From positions 1-14,150 of the forward strand of contig JAEYNY010000143.1 of assembly GCA_023412275.1 (NCBI GenBank): DNA of 14,150 nucleotides, given 5' to 3'. The notes under the pieces are model-generated. The model had not been told where the DNA came from. It did not search any database and was given only the letters and a program-made list of their open reading frames with translations. Positions 1 through 7,180 of the stretch are shown here, piece by piece. Each line of letters begins with the position of its first letter. Within the stretch, counting starts at the first letter, position 1. Made by a program: the position numbers and the translations under genes. The stretch comes from Bacillota bacterium (GTDB taxonomy: Bacteria > Bacillota > Clostridia > Acetivibrionales > DSM-1351).

Positions 1-240
1 GATACCTACACCGGCTAAAATTGCAGGAACTGTGATTTTAAAAGGGATTATCATGTTATTTATGTCCCATAGTGCAGCTAAAAGCTGAATAATCAATAGT
101 ACCTCTATAGTAACTGAATGCTTAGACATATTAAAGAAACCAATTGTAACAATACTGCCTGCTGTCCAAAAGACTATACATATTATAGCTGCTGTTAGTT
201 TTCTAAATTTAACATTTTTTGAATCAATTATCTTTTCCAT
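1..240 (-). CDS. Prepilin peptidase, TadV/CpaA-like (A24 family), N-terminal part
   Basis: Only the first 80 codons are inside the window and the reading frame is open to its edge. The visible part has two hydrophobic segments (about residues 15-36 and 44-58), then Asp59 in the pattern D-I-N-N-M-I-I-P-F-K-I-T (59-70). This matches the first catalytic-Asp motif of type IV prepilin peptidases (D-x(5)-I-P-N-x-[LI]-T); the second motif, GxGD, would lie outside the window. In this family the enzyme cleaves the short basic leader of Flp and TadE-like prepilins after Gly, which fits its place at the end of a tad operon. The ATG overlaps the preceding gene by 17 nt, and a weak GGGGCGG ribosome site precedes it. 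One oddity is that Asp59 lies later than the roughly residue 20-30 I expect for short TadV proteins, so an extra N-terminal membrane segment seems present. The start and the family call are therefore moderate. Confidence 0.6.
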   Translation of the reverse strand, partial: MEKIIDSKNVKFRKLTAAIICIVFWTAGSIVTIGFFNMSKHSVTIEVLLIIQLLAALWDINNMIIPFKITVPAILAGVGI

Positions 241-1285
241 TGTCCGCCCCATTTTTTGTATTGTTTTGTTTACCATAAGCCTTTACAATTCTTAAATTTA
301 TACCCTTTTCCCTGGCAATATCTATACATTTATTGAGGGTTTGCAACTGTGCACTGGTAATCTCTGTTTCGGGTACCACCAATATCAACTCCTTCCTATA
401 TATCTGGCTACCGTCTATTGTGACTGAACCACTTTTTCCACCATTAAACTCCTGAAGTTTTCTGATGTATCCCTTTACTTTATTTTGAAGATTAGTGGTG
501 TTGTGGTAATATATTTCATCAAGATTAAGGCTTTTAATACTGGCAGCTGTTCCATTTTCATATTTTGATATTACAGGAAAATTGAAGGGTAGGTTTGCAC
601 CCTGAAGGCTGCGTATTTCTCGACCTCTTTTAATCTTGTCCAAATTCCAGACACATTGTTCATTTTCTTCACTGTCACCCTTTAATGAATTTACACCGTC
701 TTCTCCGTCCCAAACACAAGCAGAAGCAGTCTGAGTTATTTTAATTCCGGGGAGTAGCTGTGAAAGAAACGGAAACTCCAACTTATATTCAGCAACAATG
801 TCTACGCTCTTACCATCAGCAAGCATTCTGCTTCGAGAAAAGTCAATTCCCTCCAACCCTTCAGGAATGTTTAAATTCTTCAATCTTACATCTGCTTTAT
901 CTGATGAATTACCAAGGTATTCTCTTATAAGAATTTTTGAAATTGGTATCAATACAGCCCGTGCCCTGAGGTAATCTGTGGCATCCTTTCCGAATTCCTG
1001 GATATACTGCAGTAACCCTGTACCTTCCAGTTCATTACTTACTTTTTCGGAATCGCAGAACTTTTGCAGTACTCCTACCAATTCCTCTGCATTTGTACTG
1101 TAATAGATGAGACTGTAAACACTCATTTCATCACAAGCCCCTGTTATGGCATGCTGAATTATTTCATGTGCAAAATATACCTTTATTAAAAATACAAACG
1201 AAATTATAACAATTATAAAAAATGGTAAACATATTGCAGCTTCCACTGTAATAGACCCTCTGTCCCGTAAGTCCTTCCGTTTCAC
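224..1285 (-). CDS. TadE-like minor pseudopilin with C-terminal toxin-like domain
   Basis: The protein has 353 residues from the chosen GTG. A basic N-terminus is followed by G-S-I-T-V-E-A-A (residues 10-17) and a hydrophobic segment to about residue 37. This is a class III signal in which cleavage after Gly10 puts Glu15 at +5. Residues about 40-200 are a TadE-like periplasm-facing/extracellular body that ends in a C-V-W-D-G-E-D-G segment (190-197). Residues about 214-338 form a separate domain with LPFNF (232-236), V-I-S-K-Y-E-N-G (238-245) and S-I-K-S-L (249-253), resembling CdiA-CT/Firmicutes polymorphic-toxin nucleases. The tail is Asn/Lys/Gly-rich. Start choice: a strong AAAGGGGGG site (1294-1302) lies 8 nt before GTG 1285 but only 2 nt before the in-frame TTG at 1291, so GTG is preferred. 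The preceding gene stops at 1301. Role inferred: a minor surface or tip subunit of the Tad pilus. The TadE call is good; the function of the C-terminal part is unknown. Confidence 0.8.
   Translation of the reverse strand: MKRKDLRDRGSITVEAAICLPFFIIVIISFVFLIKVYFAHEIIQHAITGACDEMSVYSLIYYSTNAEELVGVLQKFCDSEKVSNELEGTGLLQYIQEFGKDATDYLRARAVLIPISKILIREYLGNSSDKADVRLKNLNIPEGLEGIDFSRSRMLADGKSVDIVAEYKLEFPFLSQLLPGIKITQTASACVWDGEDGVNSLKGDSEENEQCVWNLDKIKRGREIRSLQGANLPFNFPVISKYENGTAASIKSLNLDEIYYHNTTNLQNKVKGYIRKLQEFNGGKSGSVTIDGSQIYRKELILVVPETEITSAQLQTLNKCIDIAREKGINLRIVKAYGKQNNTKNGADNGKDN
272..646 (-). other. Polymorphic-toxin-like C-terminal domain of the TadE-like protein
   Basis: This stretch encodes residues about 214-338 of the second TadE-like protein. 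Visible landmarks in order are R-G-R-E (Glu223), LPFNF, V-I-S-K-Y-E-N-G-T-A-A-S-I-K-S-L-N-L (238-255), an amphipathic K-V-K-G-Y-I-R-K-L-Q-E-F-N-G-G stretch, a short strand with I-Y-R-K-E-L-I-L-V-V-P, and T-S-A-Q-L-Q-T-L-N-K-C-I-D-I-A-R-E-K-G-I-N-L-R-I-V. From memory, toxin domains at CdiA and Firmicutes LXG/pretoxin C-termini follow the plan LPxNF..[FI]D.[FY]..G.A.S.K[ST]LD...Y.....I...[LI]...I.....F.G....I....R.L.L.[VI]P..T..Q...I..AI..A...G[IV].[LV].[IV]. The expected acidic residue after [FI] is Ser240 here, whereas Lys251 is kept. Homology is inferred, and nuclease activity looks doubtful. Confidence 0.6.
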
Positions 1286-1300
1286 AGACAAAGCCCCCCT

Positions 1301-3448
1301 TTAATACCCAAGGTACATACTTTCATTAATATATGACCGACTAATATTTCTTCTTGAATCAACAGTAAACATTGGAAATGATATGAAAAGATTTTTTATA
1401 GATACCTTTGTATCAGCTTTTATAAATACCATGCAATCTTCCAGAAGAAATCCTTGGCTTTTAACACTTTTGTTTAGTTGGACAAGGTCCTGCACCCTGG
1501 TAAGCTTTTTGTCCTTATTCATAATTACAAGAAATATTTTCAAGTAATCCTGATAACTAAGGCATAAGGTGTCATTGTCAGCTTTGTTTGATTCTTTTTT
1601 TACTACAGCTCCTGAAATATCACTCATCCATTGTTCATTAGTCTTAAATAGTGGGACTTTTCCCCCTTTTTCAAGTGAGTTGATGTCATACAAAGACTCG
1701 AAAGTAGCCCAAGAAAAAATCAGCATTGTTTGAATTAGTGGAGTTGACAGACCGGCACACCAGGCACTTAATGCTGCTGCGAGACTAGTAACCCTTGTAG
1801 TTTTTGAACTGTCGGCGTATATGTTTAGTACATTTGCAATGAGTCTTATTGCCATTATTTCTGATTTTGTTAACATTGAATTTACTGCTTCATCATTATG
1901 ACCGTTTATTATATATTCAACCTCAAAGCTTGTAAAAAACGATGTTCTCTTTGCTTTATCTTTTGATCTCAGATTGTAAGCATCCTTCTCCGTCTGACCT
2001 TTCAAAATGGGTACGTCATGCTTAAAAGTTCCCATAATGTATTCGTTCAAGAAAAGTTCTTCTGATATTTTATTAATTATGCTACTTAAAATATTTTCTT
2101 TATCCGCTATATAATTTAAATTATCTATAGCTACACTTTCATCTTCAAAGTCCATATTATCCCAGGTTCTAGCGTAGGTTTTCTCTTGGAAACCGGACTT
2201 TTGTGAGGGAAGGTACTTTAATAGTTCCTGGGGTATCTTTTTTGAATCTCCTTCCGTTTGAAACGCATCCTTTAGCATTTTTGAGGCTATTTCACGGTTG
2301 TCCTTGTCTTTTGAATATGAATTTTGTGTTTTGCCAAAAGAGTACTCTTTAATATCGGTGATTGAAAATTTATCAAGTGAATTTAGAAATTCTTCTTCTC
2401 TATCCATAGAGTTTAATATTTTATTGCAATTTTCAATATTCCTATTGAAGCTCTCCAACAGCGTTTCTGAATTATCTTGTCCCACCAAGCTTCTCATCTC
2501 ATCCATACTGTTCTTATAAGAATTCTGAAGCTCAGGAATCACTTCCCCATTTTCTTCAAGTTGTTTCATTTCTCCGTTAATCCTGTCTGAGAGTACTTTT
2601 TTCTTAGCCGAAATAGCATCAGCTTCAAAAACAGCTTCGGAATTCAGAGACTTGAATTCCTTTACTTGTTCAAGAATACTGTTTTTTATATTATTTTTTG
2701 TGCTATTTATACTTTGAATTTCCTCACGTGTATCTTGGAGTAATTTGCCTATACCCTGTTTTTTCTTTATATCAGTTTCACTTGCAAAAGAAATCTCTAG
2801 ATTTTGTAAACTTTTATTTGTTTCATTTAAAACTTCAATTTGTTTTTTATAATCATTTGTATGCATTGATAATTTAACCGATAAATTTGATTCATTTATT
2901 CTCTTTGTTTTGTTCTCAAGTAAAAGCTGCTTTTCTCCTATTTCTGCTGCACACTTGTCTGTCTGTATTTTCCGGCTGTATAAATTTGATCCTTTTGAAA
3001 TATTCTTGATTCCTTTTACCTTTTCAATAAGTTCGTTGGCTAATTCTAAAGGTGCCCTGTACTTCATGAACTCCATTACTTGTTTATCGAATACATCTTT
3101 ATTCTCAAGACTGTATGGATTGTCAAGTTTAATGTCATCTATACAAAAATCATACATAGATTTTCCTTCACCTACAATACCAAGGTTTTTGCAGAAATAC
3201 TCTTCAAAGATTTCCTGTATTGAGTCTTCATCCAAATAAACTCCAAACAGTCCATACTCGTCCTTTAGTTCATTATTATAATTTGCAAGAACTGAGGAAA
3301 GGGCAGATTTATTTGCCCTTTGCACATGTGAATGAGCAAGCCTGAGTCTGGCTCCATCAGTAAACGTTCCAATAACCAGAAATACAGCTGATAAAACTAT
3401 GCTTAAAAAAACTGTTATTGCGCCTTTAGTTTTATGATGTCCCACCAT
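1301..3448 (-). CDS. DUF5702/TadG-like pilus-associated membrane protein
   Basis: This 715-residue protein starts with K-G-A-I-T-V-F-L-S-I-V-L (8-19) and a hydrophobic segment to about residue 29, the arrangement of TadE/TadG-type pseudopilins. The usual Glu at +5 after Gly9 is Phe14. Next comes D-G-A-R-L-R-L-A, then D-E-Y-G-L-F-G-V-Y (63-71), typical of the DUF5702 family of clostridial tad loci. Residues about 160-350 are rich in Lys, Glu, Asn and Leu and look like a long helical or coiled-coil insert. The conserved C-terminal half has S-F-F-T-S-F-E-V-E-Y-I-I-N-G-H (503-517), an A-L-S-A-W-C-A-G segment (558-565), a hydrophobic stretch near 568-582 with S-W-A-T-F-E-S-L-Y-D, and L-S-Y-Q-D-Y-L (630-636). 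The ATG has a strong AAAGGAGA site 5 nt upstream that overlaps the end of the preceding gene. Likely a cell-envelope component of the Tad machine, exact role unknown. The family call is confident. Confidence 0.85.
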   Translation of the reverse strand: MVGHHKTKGAITVFLSIVLSAVFLVIGTFTDGARLRLAHSHVQRANKSALSSVLANYNNELKDEYGLFGVYLDEDSIQEIFEEYFCKNLGIVGEGKSMYDFCIDDIKLDNPYSLENKDVFDKQVMEFMKYRAPLELANELIEKVKGIKNISKGSNLYSRKIQTDKCAAEIGEKQLLLENKTKRINESNLSVKLSMHTNDYKKQIEVLNETNKSLQNLEISFASETDIKKKQGIGKLLQDTREEIQSINSTKNNIKNSILEQVKEFKSLNSEAVFEADAISAKKKVLSDRINGEMKQLEENGEVIPELQNSYKNSMDEMRSLVGQDNSETLLESFNRNIENCNKILNSMDREEEFLNSLDKFSITDIKEYSFGKTQNSYSKDKDNREIASKMLKDAFQTEGDSKKIPQELLKYLPSQKSGFQEKTYARTWDNMDFEDESVAIDNLNYIADKENILSSIINKISEELFLNEYIMGTFKHDVPILKGQTEKDAYNLRSKDKAKRTSFFTSFEVEYIINGHNDEAVNSMLTKSEIMAIRLIANVLNIYADSSKTTRVTSLAAALSAWCAGLSTPLIQTMLIFSWATFESLYDINSLEKGGKVPLFKTNEQWMSDISGAVVKKESNKADNDTLCLSYQDYLKIFLVIMNKDKKLTRVQDLVQLNKSVKSQGFLLEDCMVFIKADTKVSIKNLFISFPMFTVDSRRNISRSYINESMYLGY

Positions 3449-3458
3449 AATTTCTCCT

Positions 3459-4055
3459 TTAATTTTTCTTCAACATTTTATCAATTATGTCTTCCAATTT
3501 TGAATCCTCTCCAATCCATTTGTTATCGCTGTTCTGAATACAATTACGAATGTCTTTCACAATATCCAGGTTTCTTATAAATTCTGCATTGTCGTCCAGG
3601 GGAGACGTAGATACAGCTTTAAGACTTAATACCGGAGACAGGCCAAAAATGTCAAACAGGTTGCCTACTGGAAGCGGATATTTCTCTTGAATTTCTATTC
3701 TGAGATTTTTCATAAGAATTTTGCTATTTGTATTTACAGTTATATTGTTCTCTGTCAAAAGAATAGAATTATTCAATAATTTATTTACATAATCGCTAAT
3801 TGCTGATACTTTTTTGTTTTTACTTGTATCATACATTCTCCAGTACATTTCATTTATTTTATATGAACTGTACTTTTCTGATGTTTGATTAACATAATAG
3901 TAAGCTCCTTTGGTTGCAGCTTCATTAGCTACACTTTGTGCATTTACATATTGATACATAATTACAAATAAGTATACAAATGCAGCCACCATAAGAAAAA
4001 CTACAGAGAAAACCATCGAAGCTTCAACAGTAAAACTGCCTTTAGAATTTTTCAT
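3459..4055 (-). CDS. TadE-like minor pseudopilin
   Basis: The protein has 198 residues from ATG 4055. It starts M-K-N-S-K-G-S-F-T-V-E-A-S-M-V-F, so cleavage after Gly6 leaves Glu11 at +5, the hallmark of prepilin-peptidase substrates. A single membrane helix runs from about 13 to 35. The rest is a small soluble domain with the usual TadE features: a helical N-Q-S-V-A-N-E-A-A-T-K-G-A-Y-Y-Y stretch after the membrane, a Y-P-L-P-V-G motif (126-131) and a short alpha-helical tail. Start choice: an in-frame TTG at 4073 lies inside the pilin gene and has no ribosome site, whereas ATG 4055 has a modest TTAGGT 8 nt upstream formed partly by the flp stop codon. The gene sits 10 nt behind flp. TadE-type proteins are minor pseudopilins needed for pilus assembly in characterised Tad systems; the same is inferred here. 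Confidence 0.88.
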   Translation of the reverse strand: MKNSKGSFTVEASMVFSVVFLMVAAFVYLFVIMYQYVNAQSVANEAATKGAYYYVNQTSEKYSSYKINEMYWRMYDTSKNKKVSAISDYVNKLLNNSILLTENNITVNTNSKILMKNLRIEIQEKYPLPVGNLFDIFGLSPVLSLKAVSTSPLDDNAEFIRNLDIVKDIRNCIQNSDNKWIGEDSKLEDIIDKMLKKN

Positions 4056-4065
4056 ATTGATATAC

Positions 4066-4275
4066 CTAACCAATCAGCTTTATATCAGCACCATTTCTGT
4101 TGTCCTCAAGCTTGCTTGCATCCGGAAATAGATTTTTTATTATACCGTTTACAAAGGTAATCAGCTGCTTTCTGAAAAGTAGAGCCACCCCCACAAGAAC
4201 AGCAATGATAATAATAACTTCAACTGTTCCCATACCATTTTCTTCTCTTATAAATCTTTTAAAAGTTGCAATCAT
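4066..4275 (-). CDS. flp: Flp1-type type IVb pilin subunit
   Basis: This 69-residue prepilin is the structural subunit candidate for the Tad pilus. A short basic leader ends at Gly14, followed by M-G-T-V-E-V-I-I-I-I-A-V-L-V-G-V-A-L-L-F (15-34). Cleavage after Gly14 would place Glu19 at +5, exactly as in type IVb pilins, and leave a mature protein of 55 residues. The hydrophobic helix (17-34) is followed by a short amphipathic segment, R-K-Q-L-I-T-F-V-N-G-I-I-K-N-L-F, as in the clostridial Flp1-like family, and a polar tail. It is the only pilin gene in view and lies mid-operon between tadC and the TadE-like gene, not first in the locus as in proteobacterial flp-tad loci. The ATG has a very strong AAGGAGG site 5-6 nt upstream, consistent with high translation of a major subunit. 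Confidence 0.92.
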   Translation of the reverse strand: MIATFKRFIREENGMGTVEVIIIIAVLVGVALLFRKQLITFVNGIIKNLFPDASKLEDNRNGADIKLIG

Positions 4276-4292
4276 ATTAATCCTCCTTATTT

Positions 4293-5183
4293 CTAAAAAT
4301 TTGATATTCCCTGCATAGATATTAATGCAGGTGTAACTACAATGATAATTATTGCAAAAAACATGATCATCATGGGAAACAGAAGCTTTGTAGAGGCTTC
4401 TTCTCCAAGTCTCCTTACTGCATTTTTTCGTAATTCCCAGCTTTCATTTGACTGAAGCTTTAATGTCAGTACAAGATCATTCCCTCCTTTTTTTGTATTC
4501 TGAATAATTGTTGACATAACTCTTGATATTTCAGGTGCTTTTAATCTTTTTGCAAATTCTCCGAATGCCTCTGATTCACTTACACCTGTTTTGAGCTGAG
4601 ATACTGTTTTTTCCACTTCTTTATAGAAAGCACACTTCTTTTTGCTGTCCATAGAAATTTTTTCCCAAGCCTTAGACATTGTCAGTCCTGCATTAAGTAA
4701 CAATGTAAGTTTATTTATAAACTCAGGAAACTCCAACTGTATTTCCAAACGACGTTTTTTTACCCGGTTGGTTAGCCTTGTATCATCGAGAATTATCATT
4801 ATTCCGAATAAAAACGTTATGTAAATATTAAATACAGTCTGATAATCGGATAAAATCCCTACAAGTAATTCAGCTGGAATAATTAAAGACATAAGAACAA
4901 TTTTTTTTGCATGAAATATTCTTATATAAAAAGCTGAATATTCCTGTCCGTATATTTCACTAATCCTAGCTATAGTCCTTCTGTCATAAGCCGAATTAAA
5001 GGAATATCTGAATTTATCCAATATATACAGTCCAAAAGGTAGCAAGCTTTTTAAAGGATACTCCTTCGAATTTATAACACCACAGTATTCAGAGTAATTA
5101 GAGTAATTTTTAATTAATGTGATGATAAAAATAATTATGTAACCAATTGAAGCAACTCCAGTTAAAATCCATAATCTTAACAT
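4293..5183 (-). CDS. tadC: TadC, inner-membrane platform protein (T2SSF family)
   Basis: This 296-residue integral membrane protein is of the type II secretion F family. Hydrophobic segments are seen at about 4-24, 94-111, 114-132 and 268-290. The cytoplasmic domain between about 145 and 262 contains L-E-F-P-E-F-I-N-K-L-T-L-L-L-N-A-G-L-T (150-168), the conserved [LF]P[ED]-x(5)-L-x(3)-AG core of T2SSF proteins, and N-T-K-K-G-G-N-D-L (229-237). With TadB it is expected to form the platform on which the TadA ATPase acts. It starts 6 nt after the tadB stop, and its GAGGT ribosome site overlaps that stop codon, so the two are probably translationally coupled. Length and topology are normal for TadC. 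Confidence 0.92.
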   Translation of the reverse strand: MLRLWILTGVASIGYIIIFIITLIKNYSNYSEYCGVINSKEYPLKSLLPFGLYILDKFRYSFNSAYDRRTIARISEIYGQEYSAFYIRIFHAKKIVLMSLIIPAELLVGILSDYQTVFNIYITFLFGIMIILDDTRLTNRVKKRRLEIQLEFPEFINKLTLLLNAGLTMSKAWEKISMDSKKKCAFYKEVEKTVSQLKTGVSESEAFGEFAKRLKAPEISRVMSTIIQNTKKGGNDLVLTLKLQSNESWELRKNAVRRLGEEASTKLLFPMMIMFFAIIIIVVTPALISMQGISNF

Positions 5184-5189
5184 AATACC

Positions 5190-5933
5190 TCACAATTTTA
5201 TATTCATTATTTTATTTGAAATCAAAAATGCTACTATCAGAAGAATCAGACACAGCGTTACGGATATTCTACCGGTTGCAGTAACAAATATCGGCTTTAT
5301 ATATTCTCCCGCAGTTGTTGATAAAATAAAAATCATGGCAATAGGCATAATATTTAGAATTTTCTGTTCAAATTTTCTTGATGAAAGTAAGGTTTCTATG
5401 TCCTGTTTCATTTCAATTTTTTCACTTATTATTCTCGATGAATTCTTAATTGCTTCAACCAGATTTCCACCGGTCCTTTTACATATTATAATTACATCAG
5501 AGAAATTTTTTATGTCATCTATATCAGAACGGTCGGCAAAATCTGAAATTGCTTCTTCGATACTTACATTAAGAGATAACTTATTAATTATAATTTTTGT
5601 CTCCCGGACTATATGTGCATCATCACTGGGATATAAAACATAGAGGTCTGAAAGAGCTCCAACAAAAGACTTTTCCAAAGGTTTTCCTGCTGATAATGAA
5701 GATGCCAGAGATATGAGTAAATCTTTAAATTGCAGATTAAGCTCTCTTTTTCTTTTATGTATTATCTGTTTTCTTTTATACTTCAAGTAGAATATACCTA
5801 ACGGGCTTATTATTATTGAAATGACAATACTCCTGTAGAACATGTAAGAGATTGCAAAGACAACCGTTGCAGCAGAGAGTGCGTATAATAATTTCATTTG
5901 CATGGGAATTGAATATTCGTTATAGTCAACCAC
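5190..5933 (-). CDS. tadB: TadB, inner-membrane platform protein (T2SSF family)
   Basis: The protein has 247 residues. Two membrane segments near the N-terminus (about 14-32 and 35-50) are followed by a basic stretch K-Y-K-R-K-Q and the T2SSF domain: L-Q-F-K-D-L-L-I-S-L-A-S-S-L-S-A-G (67-83) and I-C-K-R-T-G-G-N-L (150-158), the typical TGGNL signature. Two further membrane segments follow at about 191-207 and 222-240. It pairs with TadC as the platform of the pilus. The start is GTG, clearly supported by AGGAGG 7 nt upstream; that site overlaps the TAG stop of the ATPase gene 11 nt before it. The protein is somewhat shorter than many TadB proteins of diderms because the region before the first membrane segment is brief. 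Confidence 0.92.
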   Translation of the reverse strand: MVDYNEYSIPMQMKLLYALSAATVVFAISYMFYRSIVISIIISPLGIFYLKYKRKQIIHKRKRELNLQFKDLLISLASSLSAGKPLEKSFVGALSDLYVLYPSDDAHIVRETKIIINKLSLNVSIEEAISDFADRSDIDDIKNFSDVIIICKRTGGNLVEAIKNSSRIISEKIEMKQDIETLLSSRKFEQKILNIMPIAMIFILSTTAGEYIKPIFVTATGRISVTLCLILLIVAFLISNKIMNIKL

Positions 5934-5944
5934 TAAAATTCCTC

Positions 5945-7180
5945 CTAAAAATCATCATAAATCCCCGAATTTATCATTTTATGTTTATTAATTAATGGAT
6001 TTAATGTTCTTTTCAAGCTTCCAGAGACAGTACTACTAGCTTTTTGATCTTTTTGAATTGTTTCTTTGAATATAAATAGCGGATTTAGTTTTATCAATCC
6101 ATTTTCTATTCCCAATACTTCTGAAATCTCCATTGTACGTCTGGACCCGTCCCTGAGCCTTGAAAGAAATATGATAATATCTATTGCCGACGCAATCTGT
6201 TTTCTTACGGCATCAAGTGGTAAAGTTGCAGCACTCAGAATCATCGTTTCCAGTCGCGAGAACATATCTTGAGTTGAATTTGCATGTCCTGTACTGAGAG
6301 ATCCGTCATGACCTGTATTCATTGCAGCCAGCATATCTATTGCTTCTTCACCTCTGACCTCTCCAACGATTATACGGTCCGGCCTCATACGTAAAGCTGT
6401 TTTTATAAGATTTTTAATGGTTATTTCTCCTCTTCCCTCTACGTTTGCATTTCGGGTTTCAAGGCTGACAAGATTTGATATGTTTATAATCTGAAGTTCA
6501 GCAGAATCTTCTATGGTTATTATTCTTTCATCCGGTGGTATAAAGTTCGAAAGTGCATTGAGGAAGGTTGTCTTACCACTACCTGTACCCCCTGCCACAA
6601 AGATATTATATTTCGCTGTAATTAGCATTTTTAGTGCTTCTGCTGCCTCGGTGGTTAAAGACCCTAACTCTATCAGTTTTTCCATATCAATTGGTTTACC
6701 TGGGAATTTTCTTATAGTTACGATAGGGCCATTCAATGCAATAGGCGGAAGCACTACGTTAAGCCTCGACCCATCTTTTAGTCTGGCATCAACAATAGGA
6801 TTTGATTCATTCACTGTTCTGTTTACCGCTGTAACCATTATCTGTATAATATCTTCCAGCTTCTGCTGGGATTCAAAGGAAATTTCAAGGTGGCTTATCT
6901 TTCCTTTCTTTTCAACAAATATATTGTTAGGGCCGTTGATCATTACTTCGGTTACCTGATTATCGTCAAGAATAGGCTGTAAAATATCCAGCCTCCGCAG
7001 TGAATTGAAAATAGTTTCTATTATTTGTTTTTTTTCAGCCGTATTCAAAAAAACTTCTTTGGATTTATCTAAAACAGTACGGACTACTAACTCATTAATC
7101 TCGTGGTCTGAGAAATTCCTCTTTAAATCAATTTTTTCGTTAATTGAGGCTTTTATTTCATTGATGAGTTCCTGTTTCAC
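5945..7180 (-). CDS. tadA: TadA/CpaF pilus assembly ATPase
   Basis: This 411-residue type II/IV secretion ATPase powers pilus assembly at the cytoplasmic face. An N-terminal helical domain (1-70) is followed by L-D-D-N-Q-V-T-E-V-M-I-N-G-P (71-84), then V-D-A-R-L-K-D-G-S-R-L-N (130-141). The catalytic domain has Walker A G-G-T-G-S-G-K-T (197-204), the Asp box I-T-I-E-D-S-A-E-L (221-229), Walker B R-I-I-V-G-E-V-R-G (269-277) and the His box T-G-H-D-G-S-L-S-T-G-H-A (289-300), so all catalytic elements are intact. The tail after about 370 is polar and variable. The gene starts with GTG in a 4-nt GTGA overlap with the stop of the upstream TadZ-like gene, and GGAGGG lies 7 nt upstream. The name tadA here means the pilus ATPase, not tRNA adenosine deaminase. 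Confidence 0.95.
   Translation of the reverse strand: MKQELINEIKASINEKIDLKRNFSDHEINELVVRTVLDKSKEVFLNTAEKKQIIETIFNSLRRLDILQPILDDNQVTEVMINGPNNIFVEKKGKISHLEISFESQQKLEDIIQIMVTAVNRTVNESNPIVDARLKDGSRLNVVLPPIALNGPIVTIRKFPGKPIDMEKLIELGSLTTEAAEALKMLITAKYNIFVAGGTGSGKTTFLNALSNFIPPDERIITIEDSAELQIINISNLVSLETRNANVEGRGEITIKNLIKTALRMRPDRIIVGEVRGEEAIDMLAAMNTGHDGSLSTGHANSTQDMFSRLETMILSAATLPLDAVRKQIASAIDIIIFLSRLRDGSRRTMEISEVLGIENGLIKLNPLFIFKETIQKDQKASSTVSGSLKRTLNPLINKHKMINSGIYDDF

Noticed and set aside
224..646. Immunity gene for the toxin-like domain
   Set aside because: None is present: the next gene overlaps by 17 nt and begins a membrane peptidase; no small frame with a ribosome site fits. This argues against a classical toxin-immunity pair.
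6513..6959. 148-codon open frame on the plus strand inside the tadA ATPase gene
   Set aside because: It is antisense to the conserved catalytic region of the ATPase; its Ser/Ile-rich translation is typical of the complement of an AT-rich gene.
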